Assembly (NCBI GenBank): GCA_040400895.1 | Contig: JBBAPL010000010.1 | Location: 1-64,000 of the forward strand | Source of the DNA: Pseudaquabacterium sp040400895 | GTDB taxonomy: Bacteria > Pseudomonadota > Gammaproteobacteria > Burkholderiales > Burkholderiaceae_C | Reading direction: 5' to 3' | DNA: 64,000 nt | Position numbers and translations under genes: made by a program | Notes under the pieces: model-generated | Told to the model about the DNA's origin: nothing | Seen by the model: only the letters and a program-made list of their open reading frames with translations | Databases searched by the model: none | Part shown: piece after piece, positions 43,735-51,446 of the stretch | Numbering within the stretch: the first letter of the stretch is position 1 | Layout: the number at the start of each line of letters is the position of its first letter

Positions 43735-43863
43735 GATGCGGATGCTTTCAATGGGAGGGAGTGGAGAAACGTCAATTGATCAACACCACGTTGGAACCTG
43801 CAGAACCAGTCAGCTTGTGGCGACAGGCGCTGGGATTGCTTCGCGGCTTCTGGTAATTTAGGT

Positions 43864-43880
43864 GTTTAAAGTGAATAAAC
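43864..43880. promoter_or_regulatory. Inverted repeat in the curlin intergenic region
   Basis: GTTTA (43864-43868) faces TAAAC (43876-43880) across seven bases, in the AT-rich part of the gap upstream of the small curlin gene. The half-sites equal those of the 11601-11634 element. Confidence 0.4.
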
Positions 43881-43962
43881 TGTGACGTTTTGCGCATGAC
43901 CGGCGTGCTGGGCCGGGTCTTCTGCCGTCTGGGACCCAGGCGATGCGGCGGCGGGGGCGCGT

Positions 43963-44556
43963 TCAGCGCTGCGTCACCGTCGCGCCATTGCCGATGATGG
44001 CGATGTTCACGGTCAAGCCTGTGCCGGACGGCGAGAAGTTGATGACGTTGTTGTCGCCGATCTGGGCAATGCTGAGCCGGCTATCCCCATACAGGCTGAC
44101 GTTGGCCACATTGCCATTGCCCTGCTGCTGCGCGCTGAGCCAGTTGCCTGACCCCGATTGCAAGATGTCGATGCTGTTGCCGATCCCGGTCTGGGTGACA
44201 TAGGCTTCGTTGTAGGAATCCGACTGCACCACGCGGGCGCGGTTGAGATCGCCGACCTGGGTCACATAGGCGATGTGGGTGTCACCGTCCTGGTCGATCT
44301 GCGCGATGTTGCCGGTGCCACCGATGTCGGTGGTCTGGTCGATCATGGCGCGGTGGTCGTTGCCGCTCTGACGGATGGTGGCGGCCGTCAACAGCACGTC
44401 GGCCATGCCGATGTCGGAATACTCCGACAGATCCACGGCCGCGGTTGCGGGGTTGCACACCTGGAGCCAGACCGCACAGGTCACGACGATCCAGAACGGC
44501 CTGCCACGTGATGCCAGCAACGCGCGAACGGCTGGCGCTGTGTCAGGAGTGCTCAT
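43963..44556 (-). CDS. csgB: Curlin-repeat protein, CsgB-like nucleator
   Basis: A 197-residue protein with an N-terminal helix that may act as a long signal peptide (WIVVTCAVWLQVC), then about eleven repeats of roughly 11 residues with the curlin pattern (RAMIDQT, IAQIDQDGD, IAYVTQVGD, ARVVQSDS, AYVTQTGI, and so on). The end, NGATVTQR, resembles the VTQR end of E. coli CsgB. It overlaps csgG by four bases. Expected to be secreted via CsgG and to nucleate or build curli fibres. The N-terminal spacing is atypical. Confidence 0.83.
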   Translation of the reverse strand: MSTPDTAPAVRALLASRGRPFWIVVTCAVWLQVCNPATAAVDLSEYSDIGMADVLLTAATIRQSGNDHRAMIDQTTDIGGTGNIAQIDQDGDTHIAYVTQVGDLNRARVVQSDSYNEAYVTQTGIGNSIDILQSGSGNWLSAQQQGNGNVANVSLYGDSRLSIAQIGDNNVINFSPSGTGLTVNIAIIGNGATVTQR

Positions 44557-45995
44557 CTGGACTTCCAGTACTGGTTGAAGATGTCGTCGTTGGCAGCTGG
44601 CGCAGGAGCAGGGGCCGCGCGCTTGGAGGCTGCGGTTGCGGGTGCCGGTGCCGGTGCTGGTGCGGGTGCTGGTGCTGGTGCTGCTGCCGCTGTCGCTGGT
44701 GCGATGCGTTCTGCCGGTGGTGCCGGCGTGGGCCGTGCCGCAACCGGTGCAGGGGTGGCCTCAGCCTTCGGGACCGGCCGGACGGCGGCAGGCGGCGTGG
44801 CCGTGGCCGTGGCCGTGGCCGGCGCCGTCTGCAGTGGTGGTGCGGCCGGTGTCCCCGCCGCCGCTGCTGGGCCTGCGGATGGCCCAGGGGCAGCTGCGGT
44901 GGCGGGCGGCTTGCTGGCTCGCTCTGCTTTGGCGGGTTCTGCTGCCGGCGCTTCGCCAGCGGGGGCAGGGCCAAGACATGGCTGTAGCCGCGCATTGCGC
45001 ACCATGCCGGCCCGACCACCACCGGCGCTGTTGGGCGCCGCGTTCGCGGGCTGGTCGGCGGGCAACAGTGGGCGGATGACTGCGTCGCAGTCGGCCAGCA
45101 TCGGCCGCAGTGGAATCGGGACGCCTTCTTCGGGCAGCGACTGGCCGATGTTGAGCAGGGCCTCAGTCAATGCCGCCTGCACCACCGGATGGTCCCACTC
45201 GCCGGGGTCTTGCAACTCGAGATAGCGGTCACGGATGCCAAAGGCGATGAGATGCAGCACGGCCGCTTCCACCGCCTCGCGCACGGCCAGCTGCGCTGGC
45301 TCATTGCGGGTGTAGCCGGTCTCGGCTTGCAGCAGGGCCTGGTATGCAACATATTTGTAGAGGCTGGCAGAGAACTGGGTGGAGTAGATCGTCTTGGTGA
45401 CCGACACCGTGCCCACGACCTGGCCGGTGCGCACGTCGACGGCGCGCAATCCCACGGTGACCTGGTCGACACGGTATTGCGTGCTGCTTCCGATGCCGAG
45501 GTAGCTGGCGCCCTTGCCGCCGGTGCGCACGTTCGACTCGTAAGCGATCACGCCACCTTCGATGATCAGGCTGGCCGGCGTCATGTTGGGCAGGTTGATC
45601 ACCGGCTTGCCCTTGTCGGTCGGTGATTCAACGGCACGCACGATGCGCCGCTCGGTGAGCAAGTTCTGCAGACCCTCGCGCTCGACCGGCATGTACCAAC
45701 CCGAGTCTTCCAGCGCCTTGACAAGGATGGAGGCGGCGCCCTGGGTGACCAAGGTGGAATAGGCGCTGTCCGGTCCTGCCTTGAACTGGCCGGTCTGGTC
45801 TCGGAAACCGTACACCGCCACGGGCACCTTGACGGCCGGCCGTGGCAGCCGGGTCAGGTCGCGGGTGATCTGGGTGGTGGGGGTCAACTTGGCGTTGGCG
45901 CGCACGTTGGACGGCGGAACCGTCGAGCAGGCCGCCAGCGTCAGAGACAACACCAACCCGAGCAATCCGGACAGGGGGAGATTGGGCCGGCGCAT
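44553..45995 (-). CDS. csgG: CsgG curli export channel with a long Ala/Pro C-terminal extension
   Basis: Outer-membrane lipoprotein channel, 480 residues. Lipobox LAAC (Cys about 22), then the CsgG domain (about 55-300; VPVAVYGFRDQTGQFK, GWYMPVEREGLQNLLTERR, YRVDQVTVGLRAVDVRTGQV). E. coli CsgG ends near 277 residues; this protein carries about 170 further residues, low-complexity Ala/Pro (APAPAPAPAPAPA) ending DDIFNQYWKSR. It overlaps csgB by four bases. The extension may reach through the periplasm or bind another partner; this is inference. Codon repeats of the GCC/GGC type make the region unstable-looking. Confidence 0.94.
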   Translation of the reverse strand: MRRPNLPLSGLLGLVLSLTLAACSTVPPSNVRANAKLTPTTQITRDLTRLPRPAVKVPVAVYGFRDQTGQFKAGPDSAYSTLVTQGAASILVKALEDSGWYMPVEREGLQNLLTERRIVRAVESPTDKGKPVINLPNMTPASLIIEGGVIAYESNVRTGGKGASYLGIGSSTQYRVDQVTVGLRAVDVRTGQVVGTVSVTKTIYSTQFSASLYKYVAYQALLQAETGYTRNEPAQLAVREAVEAAVLHLIAFGIRDRYLELQDPGEWDHPVVQAALTEALLNIGQSLPEEGVPIPLRPMLADCDAVIRPLLPADQPANAAPNSAGGGRAGMVRNARLQPCLGPAPAGEAPAAEPAKAERASKPPATAAAPGPSAGPAAAAGTPAAPPLQTAPATATATATPPAAVRPVPKAEATPAPVAARPTPAPPAERIAPATAAAAPAPAPAPAPAPAPATAASKRAAPAPAPAANDDIFNQYWKSR

Positions 45996-45996
45996 C

Positions 45997-46440
45997 TCAG
46001 GGCCCGGTCGCCAGATTGCTGTTCCCCAACTCGAACGACACGACGTCGCCGGTGCTCTTGTCGGTGGTGATGATCTTCAGCACGCCGTTGCCGGTGTCGG
46101 TGACCTCGATGCTGTACGCCCCGGTGTCATAGGTACCCGGCACCAGGTTGCTGTTCTTGCCGAACAGGTTGGTGAGGGCCTGTGACGACAGACGCGAGAG
46201 GATCGCCTGCTGCAGGTTGTCATTGAAGCTCTGCAGCGCTGACTTGGCGGGTGCTCTGTAGCCGTTTTGGGCGTTCGCCAATGCCAGCAGGCCGCCTGCG
46301 TTGAGCGGACTGCCGCCAAACACTGGGTTGATCGGGGTGTAGACCAATTCGGTGGCCTTGGCCGAGCCGACGAACAACATGCCGATGGCCAGGGCGCAGA
46401 CGACAAGGCGCTGAGGTGGATGGCTCACGGAGACTCGCAT
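45997..46440 (-). CDS. csgF: Curli assembly accessory protein
   Basis: A 147-residue protein: signal peptide (cleaved after SAKA), then TELVYTPINPVFGGSPLNAG, the signature N-terminus of CsgF, and a C-terminal domain (YDTGAYSIEVTDTGNGVLKII). CsgF caps the CsgG pore on the cell surface and helps anchor the nucleator. The start at ATG 46440 gives the signal peptide directly; an open frame upstream is not needed. One base separates it from csgG. Confidence 0.95.
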   Translation of the reverse strand: MRVSVSHPPQRLVVCALAIGMLFVGSAKATELVYTPINPVFGGSPLNAGGLLALANAQNGYRAPAKSALQSFNDNLQQAILSRLSSQALTNLFGKNSNLVPGTYDTGAYSIEVTDTGNGVLKIITTDKSTGDVVSFELGNSNLATGP

Positions 46441-46492
46441 TGGGTTGAAGCTTGGGAGAACGAATGTCAGGACAGCTTGGGCTGCGGTGGTC

Positions 46493-46957
46493 TCACCACT
46501 CTTCGCGGCCCATGTCGGGGTCTTGTCGGTCATTGAAGCGCAGGTTGCTCGCCACAGCGCTGGCATAGACCTGCTCCACGGCTTCGAGGCTGGCGCTGCG
46601 GATGGCGTCGGCCTTCAACGGCAAGGCGGCGACATACACGGGGCGCTGTCCCAGGCTGACCATCACTTGGTTGCCAAAGCGCCGGGATGGCCGCTCCAGG
46701 ACGGTGAGGGTGTAACGGTCCGTATCGGACTTTTCACGCCAAAAATCGCTGAACCGACGAAAGAACTCCAAGCCGCCGGCGGTGTAGGTCTGGTTGACGA
46801 CCAGCCCGATGTCGTCCGCGCTGGCCGATGCGGGCCCGCCGCGACCCTCCTGCGCATGGCCATGCCGAGCCAAGCAGGCGCCGACCACGGCCAGGATGAG
46901 CAACAGACCTGCGCGCCGACGCCGCCACGCTGCAGCCCTGGCTGCGGTCGCCGGCAT
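46493..46957 (-). CDS. csgE: Curli export specificity protein
   Basis: About 154 residues: signal peptide region (about 1-38), then the CsgE domain with GLVVNQTYTAGGLEFFRRF, FWREKSDTDRYTLTVLERP and QRPVYVAALPLKADAI. CsgE forms the periplasmic plug of the CsgG channel and directs curlin subunits to it. The frame is open further upstream, but ATG 46957 fits the signal peptide best. Confidence 0.92.
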   Translation of the reverse strand: MPATAARAAAWRRRRAGLLLILAVVGACLARHGHAQEGRGGPASASADDIGLVVNQTYTAGGLEFFRRFSDFWREKSDTDRYTLTVLERPSRRFGNQVMVSLGQRPVYVAALPLKADAIRSASLEAVEQVYASAVASNLRFNDRQDPDMGREEW

Positions 46958-46986
46958 GCCGCCCGATCGGCCAGGCCAGACCGTAT

Positions 46987-47325
46987 TCAACTGCACAGGG
47001 TGGTCGGGCCCGTTGTCGTGCAGACCACGGTGCCCGCCTGGAGGTTGAAGATGGTGGTGTCGCCGACGTGGTGGCCCGTGCCGCTCATGCCCTCGCGGGA
47101 GTCGTTCACGATGCTGAAGTCTCCGTGCCTGGTCATGGTCGTGGTGGCGCCATCCTGCCAATGGATGAACGTCAGGTCTCCGACCCGGTGCATCACCGAC
47201 CCACCCGCAGGGCCCTGACAGATCGAGACGTCGCCGGCGTTGCTGCAAGAGGTCTGCGCCTCAGCGCGGGCAATGCCGAGGCCGAGGTACACGCAGCAGA
47301 CCCACACCATCAACATCTTCAACAT
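46987..47325 (-). CDS. Small secreted protein at the head of the curli operon, function unknown
   Basis: A 112-residue protein with a signal peptide (ending about ARAEA) and a Thr/Gly-rich beta-like body containing four cysteines after the signal (for example TSCSNAGDVSICQG and the tail CTTTGPTTLCS). No family recognised; it does not look like CsgC or CsgH. It is the first gene before csgE, 29 bases away, on the same strand, so it is probably a curli-linked accessory protein. Confidence 0.68.
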   Translation of the reverse strand: MLKMLMVWVCCVYLGLGIARAEAQTSCSNAGDVSICQGPAGGSVMHRVGDLTFIHWQDGATTTMTRHGDFSIVNDSREGMSGTGHHVGDTTIFNLQAGTVVCTTTGPTTLCS

Positions 47326-47613
47326 ACAGTTCGTCTGGGAGATTGACTAAGTAAATTAGGTTAACAACGGCTAGTGACGAAACGGTGAAATCGACATGAG
47401 CAATGGCCCGAATCTGTCTTCAAGCGCGGCGCGCTGATGGGGTGCTGCGCTTTGGGTGCGGTTTGGCGGGTCCCATGCGCTGAAGTGAGCTGGCCCCAAT
47501 TCCGGCAAGTTGTCCGCCCTTGATGGCTGCGAGAACCACCGCCTCGGACGTTCCTTCAGGCCTGCCGTCGCACTGGGCCAGAATCCGGCGAACCCCCACC
47601 ACCGGAATCTGCC
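47326..47613. promoter_or_regulatory. Divergent promoter region, curli operon / GST
   Basis: 288 bases between the leftward curli operon and the rightward GST gene. The left part (47341-47385) is the most AT-rich stretch nearby and includes TGACTAAGTAAATTAGG, with CTAA-GTAAA-TTAG symmetry. No exact -35/-10 pair can be assigned with confidence. Confidence 0.4.
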
Positions 47614-48294
47614 ATGTTGACCTTCTACTACTCGCTCGCCCCCAACCCCATGAAGGTGGCGCTGTTCCTCGAAGAGGCCGGCATCCCCTATGACGCGGTG
47701 CCCGTGGACACGCGCAAGGGCGAACAGCATGCGCCGGCGTTCACCGCGCTCAATCCCAACGCGAAGGTGCCGGTCATCGTCGATGGCGCGACCACCGTGT
47801 TCGACAGCAACGCCATCCTGCTGCACCTGGCGGAGACGTCGGGCCAGTTTCTGTCGGCCGCTGCCGACCGCGGCGCGATGCTGTCGTGGCTGATGTTCAT
47901 CGCCTCGGGCATCGGCCCGTTCACCGGCCAGTGCGTGCACTTCCGGCACTACGCACCCGAGAAGGTGGCCTATGCCGTTGACCGTTACGACTTCGAGGCC
48001 TGGCGCCACTGGAAGATCCTGGAAGCGCATCTTGCGGGCCGCACCTGGATGCTCGGGGACAGCTATTCGCTGTTGGACATGGCCGTCTGGGGCTGGGCGC
48101 GCGCTGTGCCGTTCGCGCTGGGCGCCGACGCCTGGGAGCAGCTGCCCAGCGTCAAGCGCCTGTTCGACGCCGTCAGCGCCCGGCCTGCGGCCCAGCGCGC
48201 GGCGGCGTTGAAGGACCGCCACGCCTTCAAGGCCGAGATGGACGACGCTGCCCGGCTGGCGATGTTCCCCCACCTGGCACGCGCCGCTGGCTGA
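47614..48294 (+). CDS. Glutathione S-transferase family protein
   Basis: A 226-residue protein with the N-terminal thioredoxin-like fold (about 1-80; LTFYYSLAPNPMKVALFLEE, NPNAKVPVIVDG, DSNAILLHLAE) and an all-helical C-terminal domain (about 90-210; WLMFIASGIGPFTGQ, RTWMLGDSYSLLDMAVWGW). The APNPMKV pattern resembles the bacterial YfcG/YghU-type GSTs. Expected to conjugate or reduce substrates with glutathione in the cytoplasm. Specific substrate not evident. Confidence 0.92.
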   Translation: MLTFYYSLAPNPMKVALFLEEAGIPYDAVPVDTRKGEQHAPAFTALNPNAKVPVIVDGATTVFDSNAILLHLAETSGQFLSAAADRGAMLSWLMFIASGIGPFTGQCVHFRHYAPEKVAYAVDRYDFEAWRHWKILEAHLAGRTWMLGDSYSLLDMAVWGWARAVPFALGADAWEQLPSVKRLFDAVSARPAAQRAAALKDRHAFKAEMDDAARLAMFPHLARAAG

Positions 48295-48328
48295 CCGCCA
48301 GGCCGGGACCGTCCACCTGGGGCGCTGG

Positions 48329-48526
48329 GTGAATGCCTGGCGTGCGGCTGCCGCGCTGGCCGGCTCCGACGCGCTGAAGGGCCTGCCGGGGGTGATCAGC
48401 CACATCAAGGTGCCGCTGCTGGCCGACGCGCCGCCGCAGCGGGTGATCCTGCGCGAACTGGAAGCCGCCAACGACCAGGGCCTGCGCTTCATCATCCCGC
48501 AGCAGGTCGACCGCCACCGGTTCTGA
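48329..48526 (+). CDS. Small protein or gene remnant, uncharacterised
   Basis: A 65-residue frame (GTG start) whose composition looks coding: LPGVISHIKVPLLADAPPQR, VILRELEAANDQGLRFIIP. It begins 35 bases after the GST stop in another reading frame and has no clear ribosome-binding site. It could be the 3' part of a lost gene. Family not recognised. Confidence 0.35.
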   Translation: MNAWRAAAALAGSDALKGLPGVISHIKVPLLADAPPQRVILRELEAANDQGLRFIIPQQVDRHRF

Positions 48527-48547
48527 CCGGCCGCGGCGTTGCTAGCC

Positions 48548-48574
48548 CCCCGGGCCGGCGCGCCCGGCCCGGGG
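48548..48574. terminator. Strong GC hairpin between convergent genes
   Basis: Perfect 11-base arms CCCCGGGCCGG (48548-48558) and CCGGCCCGGGG (48564-48574) with a five-base loop, directly between the convergent GST/small ORF and TIR-nuclease genes. No T-run follows, so it may act as a bidirectional or factor-assisted terminator. Confidence 0.65.
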
Positions 48575-48575
48575 T

Positions 48576-49781
48576 TCAGGCGTCGTCCAGGTCGAGCGCA
48601 GGCGCGTCGCGCAGCAGGCTGCCGAAGTCCAGCCCAGTCAGCGCCTCGATCTGCGCCACGGTCGAGATGAAGTCGCCTGGCCTGGCCGCAGAGGTGTCGT
48701 GCAGCGCCAGCAGGGCCGCCTGGTCGAAGTGGAAGGCGGCGACCGCGAGCGTGCCGTCCGGCCTGCGGGCGGCGACGATCTTCCAGAACCCCTGCGGCAG
48801 CCGGAAGTTCTGGCGCAGGCGCAGCCGGCCGATGACTTCGTCCTGCGTCCCGTGGGGCGGGTCGTCGTCGCGCAGCACCGGCCCGGCCCAGCCGGTCAGC
48901 CGGCCGTGCCGGGTGGCGAACCGGCGCTCCCAGGCTTCCACGCACAGCCACCAGCGCTGGTTCATCTTGGGGTGCTGCGGCACGGTGTTCGTCCAGAAGA
49001 AGGCCTGGCGGTTGGCGATCTCGCCTTCTCGCTGGCTGCCCCAGGACACCAGGCTGGGCGACACCAGGTGGCCACGGTCCAGCCCCGTGCCCAGAAAGTG
49101 GGTGTTCTGCGGCTGGAAGGCGCGGGGCAGGGCGGGGTCGGGCTGCCAGCGATCGCCACGCTGGACATCGGCGTTGCGCGCGTCCACGTTGTAGGCCACG
49201 CACCAGGCGAGGCGGCGCGCCGGGTTCATGACCACGCTGAAGTGCAGGTACCGGAATTCGTCGGCCACACCGCGCACGGCCGGCAGCGCCAGTTCGGTCT
49301 GCAGAAAGCCGCTGTCGTAGCCCGGGCGCACGCTGTCGATGCGCGCCGGTGGCGTCAGCGTGGCCAGCCCGGACAGCAGGCGCTCCAGCTCTGGATGCGC
49401 GTCGCGGCCGTTCCAGCCCGGCATGCGTGCCACCTGGCGCACCGCAAAGTCCGCCGGCACGTCGCAGGCTTCCAGCAGCACCGGCACGAAGCGGCGCGTC
49501 TGCAAGGCGATCTGTGCCTCCTTCAGCACCCAGGGCCGCTGCACCGAGCGCGGGGTCCACAGCACGATGATGGCCTTGGCCGTCGCCAGCGTGCCCATCA
49601 GCAGCGCCTCCCAGTCGGCACCGGCGTAGATGGCGCTGTCCCACCAGACCTCGAAGCCTTCGTTCGTCAGGGTCTCGGCCAGGGCCGATGCCAGCGCCAG
49701 GTCGGTCCGCGCGTAGCTGATGAACACATCGACCAGCGGCGTGGCGGCAGCGGGCGGCGGGGCGGTGGGGCCGGCGGGCAT
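48576..49781 (-). CDS. TIR domain-DRGH nuclease fusion (possible defence effector)
   Basis: A 401-residue protein. N-terminal TIR domain (about 16-140): DVFISYARTDLALASALAE, EGFEVWWDSAIYAGADWEALL, and PWVLKE (Glu88, position of the catalytic Glu of NADase TIRs). C-terminal DNA/RNA non-specific endonuclease domain (about 165-390): DRGH at 235-238 (catalytic His 238) and FFWTNTVPQ with metal-binding Asn 265, both intact. Such a nuclease usually needs secretion or an inhibitor; here no signal peptide is present, so it works in the cytoplasm. A defence-type effector sensing through TIR is a reasonable hypothesis, but no immunity partner is proven. Upstream (22 bases) lies an RNase D-like gene. 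Confidence 0.86.
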   Translation of the reverse strand: MPAGPTAPPPAAATPLVDVFISYARTDLALASALAETLTNEGFEVWWDSAIYAGADWEALLMGTLATAKAIIVLWTPRSVQRPWVLKEAQIALQTRRFVPVLLEACDVPADFAVRQVARMPGWNGRDAHPELERLLSGLATLTPPARIDSVRPGYDSGFLQTELALPAVRGVADEFRYLHFSVVMNPARRLAWCVAYNVDARNADVQRGDRWQPDPALPRAFQPQNTHFLGTGLDRGHLVSPSLVSWGSQREGEIANRQAFFWTNTVPQHPKMNQRWWLCVEAWERRFATRHGRLTGWAGPVLRDDDPPHGTQDEVIGRLRLRQNFRLPQGFWKIVAARRPDGTLAVAAFHFDQAALLALHDTSAARPGDFISTVAQIEALTGLDFGSLLRDAPALDLDDA

Positions 49782-49803
49782 GTGGTGGCGCGGCCGCAGG
49801 CTG

Positions 49804-50412
49804 TCAGTCCAGCGGTGTGCCTTGCCGCTGCAAGGCCAGCATCACCTGCAAGGCGACATAGGCGTCGTTGGCGGCATACAGCAGCTGGCGCGCATCCAGC
49901 ACCGGGAGCGACCAGTTGCTGGTGGTCACCCGCTTGGACTTGATGAAGCGCTGGCCGAACACCACCGCCACCGCCGACTTGATGCCCAGCGTGCGCGGGT
50001 AGCCCAGGCGGTGGAACACCCGCGTCAGGTCGAGCAGCGGCGCCACCTCGGTGCCCGGGCGCCGCCGCAACTGGCCCAGGTCCTGCTGCAGGTCGAAGCC
50101 CACCTTCACCACGCTGGGCTGCATCAGCAGCTGGCGCGCCAGCGCCTCGCAGCCCGGGTGCTGCAGCTGCAGCACATAGGCGGTGGTGGCGGTGGCGAAC
50201 TGCACCACGTCCGGGCCGGTGCTCTCCTGGCCCTTGGTGAAGGTGGGGCGGGACTCGGTGTCGAAGCCGATGTGGGCCTGCGCGCCCAGGTCGGCCAGGG
50301 CGTCGGCCAGCGCCGCATCGCTGCGCGGCATCCGCACGGCGGCCGGGCCGATGCCCGGGTAGGGCGGCAACGTCAGCAGGTCAGCCTTGTCGGGCGGGTG
50401 CAGTTTGGGCAT
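49804..50412 (-). CDS. RNase D-like 3'-5' exonuclease
   Basis: A 202-residue single-domain protein of the DEDDy exonuclease family: Exo I FDTES (D51, E53), Exo II VGFDLQQD (D107), Exo III YAANDAYVAL (Y179, D183). It lacks the HRDC domains of full RNase D. Likely degrades RNA or single-stranded DNA from the 3' end. It precedes the TIR-nuclease gene by 22 bases on the same strand, so the pair may be co-transcribed, but single-domain homologs are also common housekeeping genes. Confidence 0.88.
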   Translation of the reverse strand: MPKLHPPDKADLLTLPPYPGIGPAAVRMPRSDAALADALADLGAQAHIGFDTESRPTFTKGQESTGPDVVQFATATTAYVLQLQHPGCEALARQLLMQPSVVKVGFDLQQDLGQLRRRPGTEVAPLLDLTRVFHRLGYPRTLGIKSAVAVVFGQRFIKSKRVTTSNWSLPVLDARQLLYAANDAYVALQVMLALQRQGTPLD

Positions 50413-50512
50413 GGGGCGATGCTAGGCCAGGCTGTCACCTGCCGCATAGCAGCGGGCCACCGCCCTGGCTAAGCTGTGCCGGCACAACCCCCACAGACGC
50501 CGAGGAGCCCCC

Positions 50513-51442
50513 ATGAAATTTCGCGAAATTGCCACTGGCCTGCAGTTCCCCGAAGGCCCGATCGCCATGGACGATGGCTCGGTGCTGCTGGTCGAGATCG
50601 CCCGCGGCACGCTGAGCCGGGTGACGCCGGACGGCCGCATCCACGTGGTGGCCGACCTGGGCGGCGGCCCCAATGGCGCGGCCATCGGGCCCGACGGCGC
50701 GGTCTATGTCTGCAACAACGGCGGCTTCCAGTGGCACACCGAGGCCGACGGCACGCTGCGCCCGATGGCCCAGGCGGCCGACTATTCGGGCGGCCGCATC
50801 GAGCGTGTGCACCTGGGCACCGGCCGCGCCGAGCGGCTGTACGAGCAGGTGGACGGCCGGGGCCTGCGCGGCCCGAACGACCTGGTGTTCGACGCCCACG
50901 GCGGCTTCTACTTCACCGACCTGGGCAAGGGCCGCGCGCACGACATGGACATGGGCGCGGTGTACTACGGCCGCCCCGACGGCAGCGCCGCCGGCGTGGT
51001 GGCCCGGCCGCTGCTGACGCCCAACGGCGTGGGCCTGTCGCCCGACGGCAGCACGCTGTACTACGCCGAGACCGCCGGCGCCCGGCTGTGGGCCTACGAC
51101 ATCACCGCCCCGGGCCAGGTGCGCAAGGACGCCTGGCCGTCGCCCAATGGCGGGCGCATGCTGGCCGCATCACCCGGCGGCATGCTGCAGCGCTTCGATT
51201 CGCTGGCGGTCGACGTGCTGGGCAACATCTGCGTGGCCACGCTGATGCATGGTGGCATCAGCGTCATCTCGCCCGACGGCAGCCTGTGCAGCCATGTGCC
51301 GCTGCCCGACCGCATGACCACCAACCTCTGCTTCGGCGGCAAGGATCGCCGCACCGCCTATGTCACGCTGTCGGGCACCGGCAAGCTGATCGCCATCGAC
51401 GACTGGCCGATCCCGGGCCTGGCGCTGGCGCACGGGGCCTGA
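50513..51442 (+). CDS. SMP-30/gluconolactonase-family lactone hydrolase
   Basis: A 309-residue six-bladed beta-propeller. Metal-site residues typical of the family are present: Glu14 in FPEGP, Asn in GPNDLVFDAHGG (about 125), and Asp in LSPDGSTLYYAET (about 175). Hydrolyses sugar lactones or related esters in the cytoplasm. AGGAG lies five bases before the ATG. Its stop is four bases from the next start, so it is in an operon with the phosphotransferase-fold gene. Substrate unknown. Confidence 0.92.
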   Translation: MKFREIATGLQFPEGPIAMDDGSVLLVEIARGTLSRVTPDGRIHVVADLGGGPNGAAIGPDGAVYVCNNGGFQWHTEADGTLRPMAQAADYSGGRIERVHLGTGRAERLYEQVDGRGLRGPNDLVFDAHGGFYFTDLGKGRAHDMDMGAVYYGRPDGSAAGVVARPLLTPNGVGLSPDGSTLYYAETAGARLWAYDITAPGQVRKDAWPSPNGGRMLAASPGGMLQRFDSLAVDVLGNICVATLMHGGISVISPDGSLCSHVPLPDRMTTNLCFGGKDRRTAYVTLSGTGKLIAIDDWPIPGLALAHGA

Positions 51443-51446
51443 GCCG

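Noticed and set aside
44620..44720. Simple repeat that might be a microsatellite or phase-variable tract
   Set aside because: It is the in-frame coding of the Ala/Pro tail of CsgG with varied codons; no pure short repeat long enough to slip clearly.
47371..49644. Leftward 757-codon frame over the GST and TIR-nuclease genes
   Set aside because: Overlaps both better-supported genes in another frame; no domain and improbable composition.
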